Below, piece by piece: positions 9,364 through 16,936 of a stretch of 64,000 nucleotides of DNA. The DNA is from Planobispora rosea. Lineage in GTDB: Bacteria > Actinomycetota > Actinomycetes > Streptosporangiales > Streptosporangiaceae. The number at the start of each line of letters is the position of its first letter. Positions within the stretch are counted from its first letter, which is position 1. The notes below the pieces were generated by a model. It saw only the letters and a program-made list of their open reading frames with translations. It had not been told where the DNA came from and ran no database searches. The position numbers were made by a program, and so were the translations under genes. The stretch spans positions 1-64,000 of the forward strand of contig NZ_BMQP01000036.1 in NCBI RefSeq assembly GCF_014648175.1. The letters run 5' to 3'.

Positions 9364-9807
9364 ATGACCTTTGACGTGGGTGCCTTCATGCTGCAGAGCG
9401 TGCCGTTCGCGCGGACGCTGGACATCTCCTTCGACAAGGTGGAGCCGGGCTTCGCGATCTGCCGCATGCCCGACCGCGCCGATCTGCACAACCACGTGGG
9501 CGGCCCGCACGCCGGAGCGCTGTTCACCCTGGCCGAGTCCGCCTCGGGGGCCGCGATGCTGTCCGCCTTCGGCGACCAGCTGTCGCGGGCGACCCCGCTG
9601 GCGGCGAGCGCGGCGATCCGCTACGTGAAGCTCGCGATGGGCGAGGTCGTCGCCGAGGCCCGCCTCCAGGCGTCGCGTGAGGAGGTCGTGGCCACGCTGG
9701 ACGCCGGTGGGCGGCCCGAGTTCGACGTCGCCGTCGAGATCAGGACCGCCGACGGCACCCTGGTCTCCGAGATGACCGTCGCCTGGACCCTGCGCCCCAA
9801 CCGGTAG
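9364..9807 (+). CDS. Hotdog-fold thioesterase-like protein (DUF4442/PaaI type)
   Basis: 147 residues with one hotdog domain. LHNHVGGPHAGALFTLAESASG is the helix region with the N/H...HAGA pattern of PaaI/DUF4442 acyl-CoA thioesterases, followed by strands ending TVAWTL. A cytosolic acyl-CoA hydrolase is likely; the substrate cannot be told. It is divergent from hisN and convergent with rsgA. Confidence 0.8.
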   Translation: MTFDVGAFMLQSVPFARTLDISFDKVEPGFAICRMPDRADLHNHVGGPHAGALFTLAESASGAAMLSAFGDQLSRATPLAASAAIRYVKLAMGEVVAEARLQASREEVVATLDAGGRPEFDVAVEIRTADGTLVSEMTVAWTLRPNR

Positions 9808-9858
9808 GGGCGGCTCCGTACGCCCCAAGCCGCTCGCCGTACGGTGGCGCCGGGGTGG

Positions 9859-10938
9859 TCAGGGAGCCGCCGGGCGGTCGTCGTCGGCGGTGCCCTCGCG
9901 ACTGGCGAGGAGACGGCGCAGGGAGGTCAGGCGGGCCGGGTCCGCGTGGCCGGCGGCGACCCAGCCGTCCAGGGCGCACTCCTCGCCCAGATGGGTGCAG
10001 CCCTTGGGGCAGGTGACCGTCCCCTCGACGAGGTCGGGGAACCCGGCCAGGACGGTCTCGACCGAGACGTGCGCCAGGCCGAAGCTGCGCACCCCCGGGG
10101 TATCGATGATCCAGCCGCCCTCCGGAAGCTCCAGGGCCACCGCCGAGGTCGAGGTGTGACGGCCCCGGCCGGTCACCGCGTTGACGTGGGAGACGGCCCG
10201 GTTGGCGTCCGGGACCAGCGCGTTCACCAGGGTCGACTTGCCCACCCCCGAGTGGCCGACGAGCACGCTGATCCGGCCCGCCAGCCGCTCCCGCAGCTCA
10301 CCGAGATCGCCGCCCTTGTGGATCACGACGTACGGCACGCCGAGGGGCGCGTACTGCGCGACGAGCTCCTCCGGCGGGGCGAGGTCGGACTTGGTGAGGC
10401 AGAGCAGGGTGTCGATGTCGGCGTCGAAGGCCGCCACCAGCATCCGGTCGATCATGCGGGGGCGGGGCGGCGGGTCGGCGAGAGCTGTGACGATCACCAG
10501 CTGGTCGGCGTTGGCGACCACGGGTCGCTCGATGCCGTCGGTGTCCTCGGTGTCGTCGGCGGAACGGCGGAGCATCGAGGTGCGGGGCTCCACCCGGACG
10601 ACCCGGGCCAGCGTGTCGGGCGCGCCGGACACGTCGCCCACCAGCGCCACCCGGTCGCCGACCACGATTCCCTTGCGGCCCAGCTCCCGCGCCTTCATCG
10701 CGACCACGATGCGGCGGCCCGCCGCGCGGTCCTTCCTGCGGCGCGCCTTCTCCTCCCCGGCGCCGACCAGGCAGGTGTAGCGGCCCCGGTCGACGGTCAC
10801 GACGAAGCCCTCCACGGCCTGTTCATGCGCGGGACGGATCCGGGTCCGCGGCCGGGAACCCTTCCCCGGCCGGATCCGGACGTCGTCCTCGTCGTACTCC
10901 CGCTTTCTCAGCGGTCCTCCTCCAGCATCCGTGCCCAC
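9859..10938 (-). CDS. rsgA: Ribosome small subunit-dependent GTPase RsgA
   Basis: Circularly permuted GTPase that helps mature the 30S subunit. Order of motifs is OB-fold, G4 LTKSD, G1 GHSGVGKST, G3 DTPG, then a Zn knuckle (TCPKGCTHLGEECAL). The first ATG/GTG/TTG start in frame is GTG 10938, giving 359 residues and a 31-base overlap with aroA. A CTG at 10911 overlaps the aroA TGA as CTGA, sits 3 bases after GGAGGAGG, and would give the family-like start MRKREYDEDDVRIRPG (350 residues). Confidence 0.93.
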   Translation of the reverse strand: MGTDAGGGPLRKREYDEDDVRIRPGKGSRPRTRIRPAHEQAVEGFVVTVDRGRYTCLVGAGEEKARRRKDRAAGRRIVVAMKARELGRKGIVVGDRVALVGDVSGAPDTLARVVRVEPRTSMLRRSADDTEDTDGIERPVVANADQLVIVTALADPPPRPRMIDRMLVAAFDADIDTLLCLTKSDLAPPEELVAQYAPLGVPYVVIHKGGDLGELRERLAGRISVLVGHSGVGKSTLVNALVPDANRAVSHVNAVTGRGRHTSTSAVALELPEGGWIIDTPGVRSFGLAHVSVETVLAGFPDLVEGTVTCPKGCTHLGEECALDGWVAAGHADPARLTSLRRLLASREGTADDDRPAAP

Positions 10939-12194
10939 ATCGAGGCGAACTCCGGGAGGGTCTTACCCGTGGTCGCGATGTCCTCCACCTCGATCCCGGG
11001 CACGGCCAGACCGATCACCGCGCCGGCCGTGGCCATGCGGTGGTCGGCGTAGGAGCGGAACACCCCGCCGGTGAGCGGGCGCGGCCGGATCTCCAGGCCG
11101 TCCTCGGTCTCGTTCGCGTCGCCGCCGAGGCGGTTGATCTCGGTGACCAGCGCGGCCAGCCGGTCCGTCTCGTGCCCCCGGATGTGGGCGACACCGCTGA
11201 TCCGGCTGGGGGAGTCGGCCAGCGCGGCGAGCGCGGCGATCGTCGGGGTCAGCTCGGCGACGTCGCGCAGGTCGGCCTCGATGCCGGAGATCCGGCCGGT
11301 ACCGGTGACCGCCAGTCCCTCGGGTGTGCGCTCCACCGCGGCGCCCATGTCCGCCAGCAGCTGCCGGAGCTGGTCGCCGGGCTGGGTGGTCTCGTCCGGC
11401 CAGCCCGGGATGACGACCGTGCCGCCGGTGACCATCGCCGCCGACAGGAACGGCGCCGCGTTGGACAGGTCGGGCTCCACGGTGAAGTCCCTGGCCGCGA
11501 TCGGGCCGGGCTCGACCCGCCAGACGTCGCGTTCGGAGTCGTCGACCCGCACGCCGTACTCCCGCAACATCTGGACGGTCATCCGGATGTGCGGCTGCGA
11601 CGGGACGGGCGGGCCCTCGTGCCGGATCGTCACGCCCTTGGGGAAGCGGGCACCGGCCAGGAGCAGGCCGGACAGGAACTGGGAGGAGCCGGACGCGTCG
11701 AGCGTGACCTCCCCGCCGGCCAGCGGGCCGCGGACGGTGAACGGCAGCGCGTCGCCCGTCACCTCGGCCCCGAGGGCGCGCAACGCGCCCAGGATCACGC
11801 CCATCGGGCGCTTGCGCGCGTGCGGGTCGCCGTCGAAGGAGACCTCGCCGTCGGCCAGCGCGGCCATCGGCGGCACGAAACGCATGACGGTGCCCGCCAG
11901 CCCCACGTCGATGTGCGCTCCGGCGGTGACCGGTCCCGGGGTGATCGTCCAGTCGAGGCTGGAGGCGCTCTCGCCGGACGGGACCATCGTGGCGCCGAGC
12001 GCGCGCAGGGCGTCCGCCATCAGGTCGGAGTCGCGGCTGCGCAGCGCCAGCCGTACCGTGCCGGGGCCGTCGGCCAGCGCGGCGAGCAGCAGCGCACGGT
12101 TGGTCACCGACTTCGAGCCGGGCAGGGGAACGGTCGCGCGCACCGGGCCGGTCGCGACCGGAGCGGGCCAGAGCGGAGTGGACGGCGAGGACAT
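10908..12194 (-). CDS. aroA: 3-phosphoshikimate 1-carboxyvinyltransferase (EPSP synthase)
   Basis: Shikimate-pathway enzyme joining shikimate 3-phosphate and PEP. 428 residues with the N-terminal LPGSKSVTNRALLLAALADG motif (catalytic Lys/Ser/Asn), GTVMRF in the GLAGTVMRFVPP region, and RPLTGGVFRSYADHRMATAGAV near the C-terminus. First gene of a minus-strand unit with rsgA, with which it overlaps. Confidence 0.97.
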   Translation of the reverse strand: MSSPSTPLWPAPVATGPVRATVPLPGSKSVTNRALLLAALADGPGTVRLALRSRDSDLMADALRALGATMVPSGESASSLDWTITPGPVTAGAHIDVGLAGTVMRFVPPMAALADGEVSFDGDPHARKRPMGVILGALRALGAEVTGDALPFTVRGPLAGGEVTLDASGSSQFLSGLLLAGARFPKGVTIRHEGPPVPSQPHIRMTVQMLREYGVRVDDSERDVWRVEPGPIAARDFTVEPDLSNAAPFLSAAMVTGGTVVIPGWPDETTQPGDQLRQLLADMGAAVERTPEGLAVTGTGRISGIEADLRDVAELTPTIAALAALADSPSRISGVAHIRGHETDRLAALVTEINRLGGDANETEDGLEIRPRPLTGGVFRSYADHRMATAGAVIGLAVPGIEVEDIATTGKTLPEFASMWARMLEEDR

Positions 12195-12296
12195 GCCCGA
12201 AGCCTATCGAGCCCTGCCCACCGGACGGAAAAGCGCCGGGACGGGGTCCGGGGTCACCCGATGACCGGCAAGTGCCGGAAGTGGCAGAGTGGAGGC

Positions 12297-13079
12297 ATGT
12301 GCGGGAGATACGCGTTCGCGCGGGACAAGCACGAGCTTCTCGAGGAGTTCGAGGTCGAGGTCGACGGGGCCGCCGACGAGGAGCTGAGGCCCGACTACAA
12401 CATCGCGCCGACCAAACCGGTCTACGCGGTGCTGAGCAGGGAGCCCAAGACCGGTTCCAAGGACGGTCCCGGAGCCGCCTCCGAGGGCAGGCCGGTACGG
12501 CAGCTGCGGGTCATGCGCTGGGGACTGGTGCCGGGCTGGGCGAAGGACCCCTCGATCGGCTCGAAGATGATCAACGCCCGGGTGGAGACGGTGGCGGAGA
12601 AGCCCTCCTTCCGCAAGGCGTTCGCCGAGCGCAGGTGCCTGCTCCCGGCCGACGGCTACTTCGAGTGGGCCACGCTGGAGGAGACGGGCCCCAAGGGCAG
12701 GCCGAAGAAGCAGCCCTACTTCATCCGGCCGGCCGACGGCGGGATCATGGCGATGGCGGGGCTGTACGAGTTCTGGCGCGACCGCGGCCGGCCCGAGGAC
12801 GACCCGCAGGCGTGGCTGGTGACCTGCACGATCATCACGACCTCCGCGGTCGACGAGGCGGGCGCCGTGCACGACCGGATGCCGATGCTGATCGAACGCG
12901 ACCGGTGGGCCGACTGGCTCGACCCCGGGGTCGCCGACGCGCAGGAGTTCCTGATCCCCGCCGGTTCCACCGGGCTGACCGTGTATCCCGTCTCCACGGC
13001 GGTGAACTCGGTGCGTAACAACGGACCGGAGCTGATCGCGTCTCTGGCGGAGGGGAGCGGGGGTAAAGCACTCTTCTAA
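12297..13079 (+). CDS. yedK: SOS response-associated peptidase (SRAP/HMCES family)
   Basis: 260-residue SRAP-domain protein that protects abasic sites in single-stranded DNA by covalent crosslinking. ATG 12297 is certain because the next residue must be the catalytic Cys2 (MCGRYAF). Other key residues are visible: Asn in YNIAPT, Glu in DGYFEW and His in AVHDRMPM. GGAGG lies only one base before the ATG, unusually close. It is divergent from aroA, with a 102-base gap. Confidence 0.93.
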   Translation: MCGRYAFARDKHELLEEFEVEVDGAADEELRPDYNIAPTKPVYAVLSREPKTGSKDGPGAASEGRPVRQLRVMRWGLVPGWAKDPSIGSKMINARVETVAEKPSFRKAFAERRCLLPADGYFEWATLEETGPKGRPKKQPYFIRPADGGIMAMAGLYEFWRDRGRPEDDPQAWLVTCTIITTSAVDEAGAVHDRMPMLIERDRWADWLDPGVADAQEFLIPAGSTGLTVYPVSTAVNSVRNNGPELIASLAEGSGGKALF

Positions 13080-13242
13080 AAACGCCCTCCAGCCGGTGTA
13101 GAAACCGCGTCAAATGGGCATCCGGTGATGAAAGCGAGGGCCCATTCGGGGACCGCGCGGTAAAAACTCACCCTTTCGTGCCTGGCGGGATGTCCGGGGA
13201 GCCCGCCACAGGCCGCCCCTGCATCCCGGAGGTGCGCAAGCC

Positions 13243-13575
13243 GTGGACGACGCGACCGCGCGTATGCGCCTGCAGAACATGCTCCTCGAACTCGACCGGT
13301 CCATCGGAGTCCTTCGAGGGGACCCGCCGGCCGAACGGGAGAGGTCGGCCGCCGACGCCGGGTCCGACCTCACCGACAACGACCGCAACCGGGCCATGCT
13401 GGACGTGGCCACCCAGCACCGCCGCTCGGTCGTCGAGGCCCTCAAAAGGCTCGACGAAGGGCTTTACGGCCTCTGCGTGGACTGCGGCAAGCCGGTGCCG
13501 GAGGGCAGGCTGGAGGCACGGCCCGAGGCGTCCCGGTGCGTGGAGTGCCAGTCCAGGAGGGAGCGCAGGCGCTGA
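13243..13575 (+). CDS. TraR/DksA C4-type zinc finger protein
   Basis: 110 residues: an N-terminal helical hairpin, then the zinc-finger region YGLCVDCGKPV...SRCVECQ with four Cys. Begins at GTG 13243. DksA-like proteins bind the RNA polymerase secondary channel; in actinomycetes many are uncharacterised. The 13080-13242 gap before it holds nothing I recognise. Confidence 0.88.
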   Translation: MDDATARMRLQNMLLELDRSIGVLRGDPPAERERSAADAGSDLTDNDRNRAMLDVATQHRRSVVEALKRLDEGLYGLCVDCGKPVPEGRLEARPEASRCVECQSRRERRR

Positions 13576-13632
13576 CCGGCCGGCCCCGGGACGGGCGCCC
13601 GCGGTGGGACGACGGGACCCGGGACCCCGGCC

Positions 13633-14373
13633 TCAGACCCGGCGGGCGCTGGCCACCAGGTGGATCCCCACGGTGTCGTTGTCGTCCGGGTGGGCTTCGA
13701 GCTCGGTGCTGACCAGCCAGGCCAGCGCGCGGGAGTCGGTCGCGAGCACATGGTCGACGGTGGAGGGGGACAGCACCGTACGGGGCCGGATCCACTCGAC
13801 CTCCAGCCCGGCCTCGGTGAGCAGGTCGCGGAGCTGGCTGCTGCTGAAGCAGCGGGTGATGCTCCCGTCGGGCCACGGCACGAGCATGACCTCTCCGGTC
13901 TGGCGCAGGTGGGCCCAGTAGTTCTGCTCGGCCAGGATCGCCATTCCCAGCACCAGCGAGTCGACGCAGAGCAGCGCCCGGCCGCCGGGGCGCAACACCC
14001 TGGCGATGTCGGCGACCGCGGACTCCGCCATGAGCTCCAGCGACATCGCCCGGTCCTCGGCGAGCACCGCGTCCATGCTGCCGTCGGGCAGGAACCGCAG
14101 GTCGTCCGCGCGGACCTGGCGGATCCTGTCGGCGTCCCGCAGGACCGGCTGGCCGTCCACCGCCTTGCGAAAGTCGATCATCTCCACCACCCGGTGCCCG
14201 GCCCGCGCCACCTGCGTGGCCCAGTGCCCCTGGCCGCGGGAGAGGTCGAGGATGGTGGAAGGGCTCTGAGGGAGCCATCGGCTCAGCTGCTCGGCGGCGA
14301 CCGCGCGGTAAAAGGTCCAGTACGGCCCGAGTGTTCCTGAGCCGTTCAGCTCTTCGGCCGGGATGGGCAGCAC
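13633..14373 (-). CDS. Class I SAM-dependent methyltransferase
   Basis: 246 residues with a Rossmann-like methyltransferase core: motif I ILDLSRGQGHWATQVARAG (the usual DxGxGxG is changed to DLSRGQG), a post-I acidic residue MIDF, and IARVLRPGGRALLCVDSL as motif IV/post-IV. The substrate is unknown. It is transcribed divergently from sigR, sharing an 80-285-base upstream region, so oxidative-stress control is possible but unproven. Confidence 0.8.
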   Translation of the reverse strand: MLPIPAEELNGSGTLGPYWTFYRAVAAEQLSRWLPQSPSTILDLSRGQGHWATQVARAGHRVVEMIDFRKAVDGQPVLRDADRIRQVRADDLRFLPDGSMDAVLAEDRAMSLELMAESAVADIARVLRPGGRALLCVDSLVLGMAILAEQNYWAHLRQTGEVMLVPWPDGSITRCFSSSQLRDLLTEAGLEVEWIRPRTVLSPSTVDHVLATDSRALAWLVSTELEAHPDDNDTVGIHLVASARRV

Positions 14374-14471
14374 AAGCGGCTCCTGGCGTCGGGGTTTCCG
14401 GTGGTCTGTAGCTACCTGCCGGTACGTATCTTTTTCCCCGTACCGGTTTGTTCGTCACCTTCTATCTTGCG

Positions 14472-14498
14472 GGAACAGACGAGGTGCCGGGGGTGTTG
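14472..14498 (+). promoter_or_regulatory. SigR-type promoter upstream of sigR
   Basis: GGAAC (14472-14476), an 18-base spacer and GTTG (14495-14498) match the SigR consensus GGAAT-N18-GTT with one change. It lies 160 bases before the main sigR start and upstream of an in-frame ATG at 14541. This suggests autoregulation as in S. coelicolor sigRp2 (motif seen; function inferred). Confidence 0.72.
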
Positions 14499-14657
14499 CC
14501 AACGGACAGCGAACGATCCTTTCGGGAGGTTGGCAAGCGAATGCTCGCGTTGATCGAACCCGTCGTGCCCCCCGGTGATCGGCCCTTCCCCGCCGAGCGG
14601 GTATCCTCCGCTCTGTACGGTGTCCCGCGTCAGCCGGGCTCCGGAGATCTTAAGGGG

Positions 14658-15263
14658 GTGGGTCCGGTCCCTGCGACAGACACGGAAACTCTGGAGCAGC
14701 GGAGCGCACGGTTCGAGCGGGATGTGATGCCCTATCTCGAGCAGCTCTACTCCGCCGCACTCCGGATGACCCGGAATCCGGCGGACGCCGAAGACCTTCT
14801 CCAGGAGACCTTCGCCAAGGCGTTCGGGTCCTTCCACCAGTTCCAGGAAGGCACGAACCTCAAGGCCTGGCTTTACCGCATCCTGACCAACACTTTCATC
14901 AACAACTACCGCAAGAAGCAGCGGGAGCCCAAGCAGGCCGGCACCGAGGAGATCGAGGACTGGCAGCTGGCCAGGGCCGAGTCGCACACCTCGACCGGGC
15001 TGAAGTCCGCCGAGATCGAGGCGCTGGAGCACCTGCCCGACAGCGACGTCAAGGACGCGCTCGCCGCGCTCCCGGAGGAGTTCCGCATCGCGGTCTACCT
15101 CGCCGACGTCGAGGGTTTCCCCTACAAGGAGATCGCGGAGATCATGGGGACCCCCATCGGGACCGTGATGTCGCGGCTCCACCGCGGTCGCCGCCAGCTG
15201 CGGGCGCAGCTGGAGGACTACGCCCGCGGGCGCGGCCTGATCCCGGCGGAGGATGCGAAGTGA
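14658..15263 (+). CDS. sigR: RNA polymerase ECF sigma factor SigR (thiol-oxidative stress)
   Basis: Sigma factor activating the disulfide-stress regulon (thioredoxins, mycothiol enzymes). From GTG 14658 it has 201 residues: region 2 (YSAALRMTRNPADAEDLLQETFAKAF and AWLYRILTNTFINNYRKKQREP), linker, and region 4 (LPEEFRIAVYLADVEGFPYKEIAEIMG and SRLHRGRRQL). The reading frame stays open far upstream; ATG 14541 with a GGGAGG RBS gives a 39-residue N-terminal extension, comparable to the unstable SigR' isoform known in S. coelicolor. It is followed by its anti-sigma gene rsrA. Confidence 0.95.
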   Translation: MGPVPATDTETLEQRSARFERDVMPYLEQLYSAALRMTRNPADAEDLLQETFAKAFGSFHQFQEGTNLKAWLYRILTNTFINNYRKKQREPKQAGTEEIEDWQLARAESHTSTGLKSAEIEALEHLPDSDVKDALAALPEEFRIAVYLADVEGFPYKEIAEIMGTPIGTVMSRLHRGRRQLRAQLEDYARGRGLIPAEDAK

Positions 15264-15330
15264 GCAGGCGATCCGGCACGCACCGCGAGCTCGCGCAGGC
15301 GAGCTCCGAGCTCTTGGGCGAGGTGATCGT

Positions 15331-15597
15331 ATGAGCTGTGGAGACCCCCATGACACGGACTGTCGCGAGGTCCTGGACAAGGTCTACGCCTACCTCGACG
15401 GAGAGCTCGACGACGGCAACTGCGTCGACATCCGGCACCACCTGGACGAGTGCAATCCCTGCCTGAAGGAGTACGGCCTGGAGCAGGTCGTCAAGCAGCT
15501 GGTGGCCAGACACTGCGGCTGCGACCCGGTTCCCGACGACCTGCGCGCCAAGATCCTGAACCGGATCGACCAGGTCCGCGGCGAGCTGGCGACCTGA
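15331..15597 (+). CDS. rsrA: Zinc-binding redox-sensing anti-sigma factor RsrA
   Basis: 88-residue ZAS-family anti-sigma factor for SigR. ATG 15331 gives the diagnostic MSCG start. Cys3, Cys11, Cys31, His37, Cys41, Cys44, Cys62 and Cys64 are present. H37-x3-C41-x2-C44 is the HCC zinc motif, and Cys11/Cys44 correspond to the trigger disulfide that releases SigR on oxidation. It starts 67 bases after sigR. The last segment reads HCGCD, where S. coelicolor RsrA has adjacent Cys residues. Confidence 0.94.
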   Translation: MSCGDPHDTDCREVLDKVYAYLDGELDDGNCVDIRHHLDECNPCLKEYGLEQVVKQLVARHCGCDPVPDDLRAKILNRIDQVRGELAT

Positions 15598-15615
15598 CTC
15601 CGACGCGCTCCGTGT

Positions 15616-15651
15616 CCCGTGAGACGTCCCGTGAGACGTTCGGTGAGACAT
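15616..15651. repeat. Three 12-bp tandem repeats downstream of rsrA
   Basis: CCCGTGAGACGT occurs twice back to back (15616-15627, 15628-15639), then a third copy TCGGTGAGACAT (15640-15651). It lies between rsrA and the epimerase gene, about 115 bases upstream of the latter. It could be a regulator site or only a slippage repeat. Confidence 0.7.
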
Positions 15652-15766
15652 CGCCCGGCCGGCCCGCGTTGCGCGGAGATCCGGGGAGCGCACCCATAGG
15701 ATCTCCCTCATGCGGCGGCCGCCCGGCCGCCGGTCGCAACGCCGCGACGAGAAACGGGGGGTCGGC

Positions 15767-16711
15767 ATGCGGGTGCTCGTCACCGGAGGAGCCGGATTCA
15801 TCGGATCCACCTTGGTGGACCGGTTGCTTCAGGACGGCCACGAGGTCATCGCAGTGGACGATCTGTCCTCGGGGAACCGGGACAATCTCACCTCCGCGGC
15901 GCGGAGCCCACGCTTCGCCCTGCACGAGCTGGACATCCGTGACCCCGCCCTGATCAGCCTGGCCGCGGAGTGGCGGCCCGAGGTCGTCTGCCACCTCGCC
16001 GCGCAGATCAGCGTGCGCAAGAGCGTGGCCGACCCGGTCCATGACGCCCGGCTCAACGTGGAGGGCACCGCCTCGGTCCTGACCGCCGCCCAGAGCGGCG
16101 GTGCCCGCAAGGTCGTCTTCGCCTCCTCCGTCGCCGTGTACGGCAGGCCCGAGGCCATCCCCGTCCCCGGGAACGCGACCACCGACCCGCGCTCGCCGTA
16201 CGCCGCCTCGAAGCTGAGCGGGGAGATCTATCTGGCGACCTTCAAGGCGCTCTACGGCATCGACTACACCACGCTCGTGCTCTCCAACGTCTACGGCCCG
16301 CGCCAGTCGCCCGAGGGCGAGGCCGGGGTGGTGGCCATCTTCACCGACGGGCTGCTCAACGGCACCCCCACCGTGGTGTACGGCGAGGGCACGCAGACCC
16401 GCGACTACATCTTCGTCGACGACGTGGTGGACGGCTTCGCCCGCGCCTGCGGGGACGTGGGCAGCGGGGGCCGGTTCAACCTGGGCACCGGAGTGGAGAC
16501 GACGGACCGGGCGCTGCACACCCTCATCGCGCAGGCGGTGGGAGCGCCCGACGAGCCGGCCACCGCTCCCGCGCGCCTGGGCGACCTGCCCGCGATGGCG
16601 GTCGACCCGGCCCCGGCTCTCGAAGCGCTGGGCTGGCGCCCCCGGACGGACCTGACCACGGGGCTGAAGATGACGGTCGAGTGGGCCAGGACCCGGTTGT
16701 CCTCCCGTTAG
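15767..16711 (+). CDS. NAD-dependent sugar-nucleotide epimerase/dehydratase
   Basis: 314-residue extended short-chain dehydrogenase. GGAGFIGS at the N-terminus is the NAD-binding motif; the catalytic triad is visible as Ser in FASSVAVYG, and Tyr and Lys in SPYAASK. The C-terminal part (YGEGTQTRDYIFVDDVVDG, FNLGTG) is typical of UDP-glucose 4-epimerase-like enzymes. Likely forms UDP-galactose or a related sugar for cell-envelope glycans; exact substrate unknown. ATG 15767 starts exactly at the Rossmann strand. The 16712-16936 gap follows. Confidence 0.85.
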   Translation: MRVLVTGGAGFIGSTLVDRLLQDGHEVIAVDDLSSGNRDNLTSAARSPRFALHELDIRDPALISLAAEWRPEVVCHLAAQISVRKSVADPVHDARLNVEGTASVLTAAQSGGARKVVFASSVAVYGRPEAIPVPGNATTDPRSPYAASKLSGEIYLATFKALYGIDYTTLVLSNVYGPRQSPEGEAGVVAIFTDGLLNGTPTVVYGEGTQTRDYIFVDDVVDGFARACGDVGSGGRFNLGTGVETTDRALHTLIAQAVGAPDEPATAPARLGDLPAMAVDPAPALEALGWRPRTDLTTGLKMTVEWARTRLSSR

Positions 16712-16862
16712 ACCGCCGGGTGGTCCTCGGATCCTGGAAGGGGCTCCACCCGGGGCACTCGGAGTGCTCACTTGATTACACTTTGCTTGCGATTGGAGGT
16801 CTGTCCTCCTGATCCGGGCGTGCTTCTGTAGCCTGAGTACGAAATCGACGTGGAGGCAGCAC

Positions 16863-16927
16863 ATGCTGAAGGAAAAGGCCGGCCGGGTCCACGCCGGGAT
16901 CTCCTGGACATGAGCACCGCCCTCTAG
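16863..16927 (+). other. Possible short leader ORFs before the HD-GYP gene
   Basis: A GGAGG RBS 7 bases before ATG 16863 starts a 16-codon frame (MLKEKAGRVHAGISWT). It ends in TGA overlapping a second ATG (ATGA) of a 5-codon frame that stops at 16927, 10 bases before the HD-GYP start. Translation is not proven; it may be a leader peptide or chance. Confidence 0.3.
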
Positions 16928-16936
16928 ACCCTCTAG

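Noticed and set aside
9859..11052. Open frames opposite rsgA and aroA of more than 350 codons
   Set aside because: Both are mirror frames of strongly recognised genes and contain no domains.
11040..12296. Long in-frame extension upstream of the SRAP gene
   Set aside because: It is antisense to aroA, and SRAP proteins must begin Met-Cys, so the start at 12297 is fixed.
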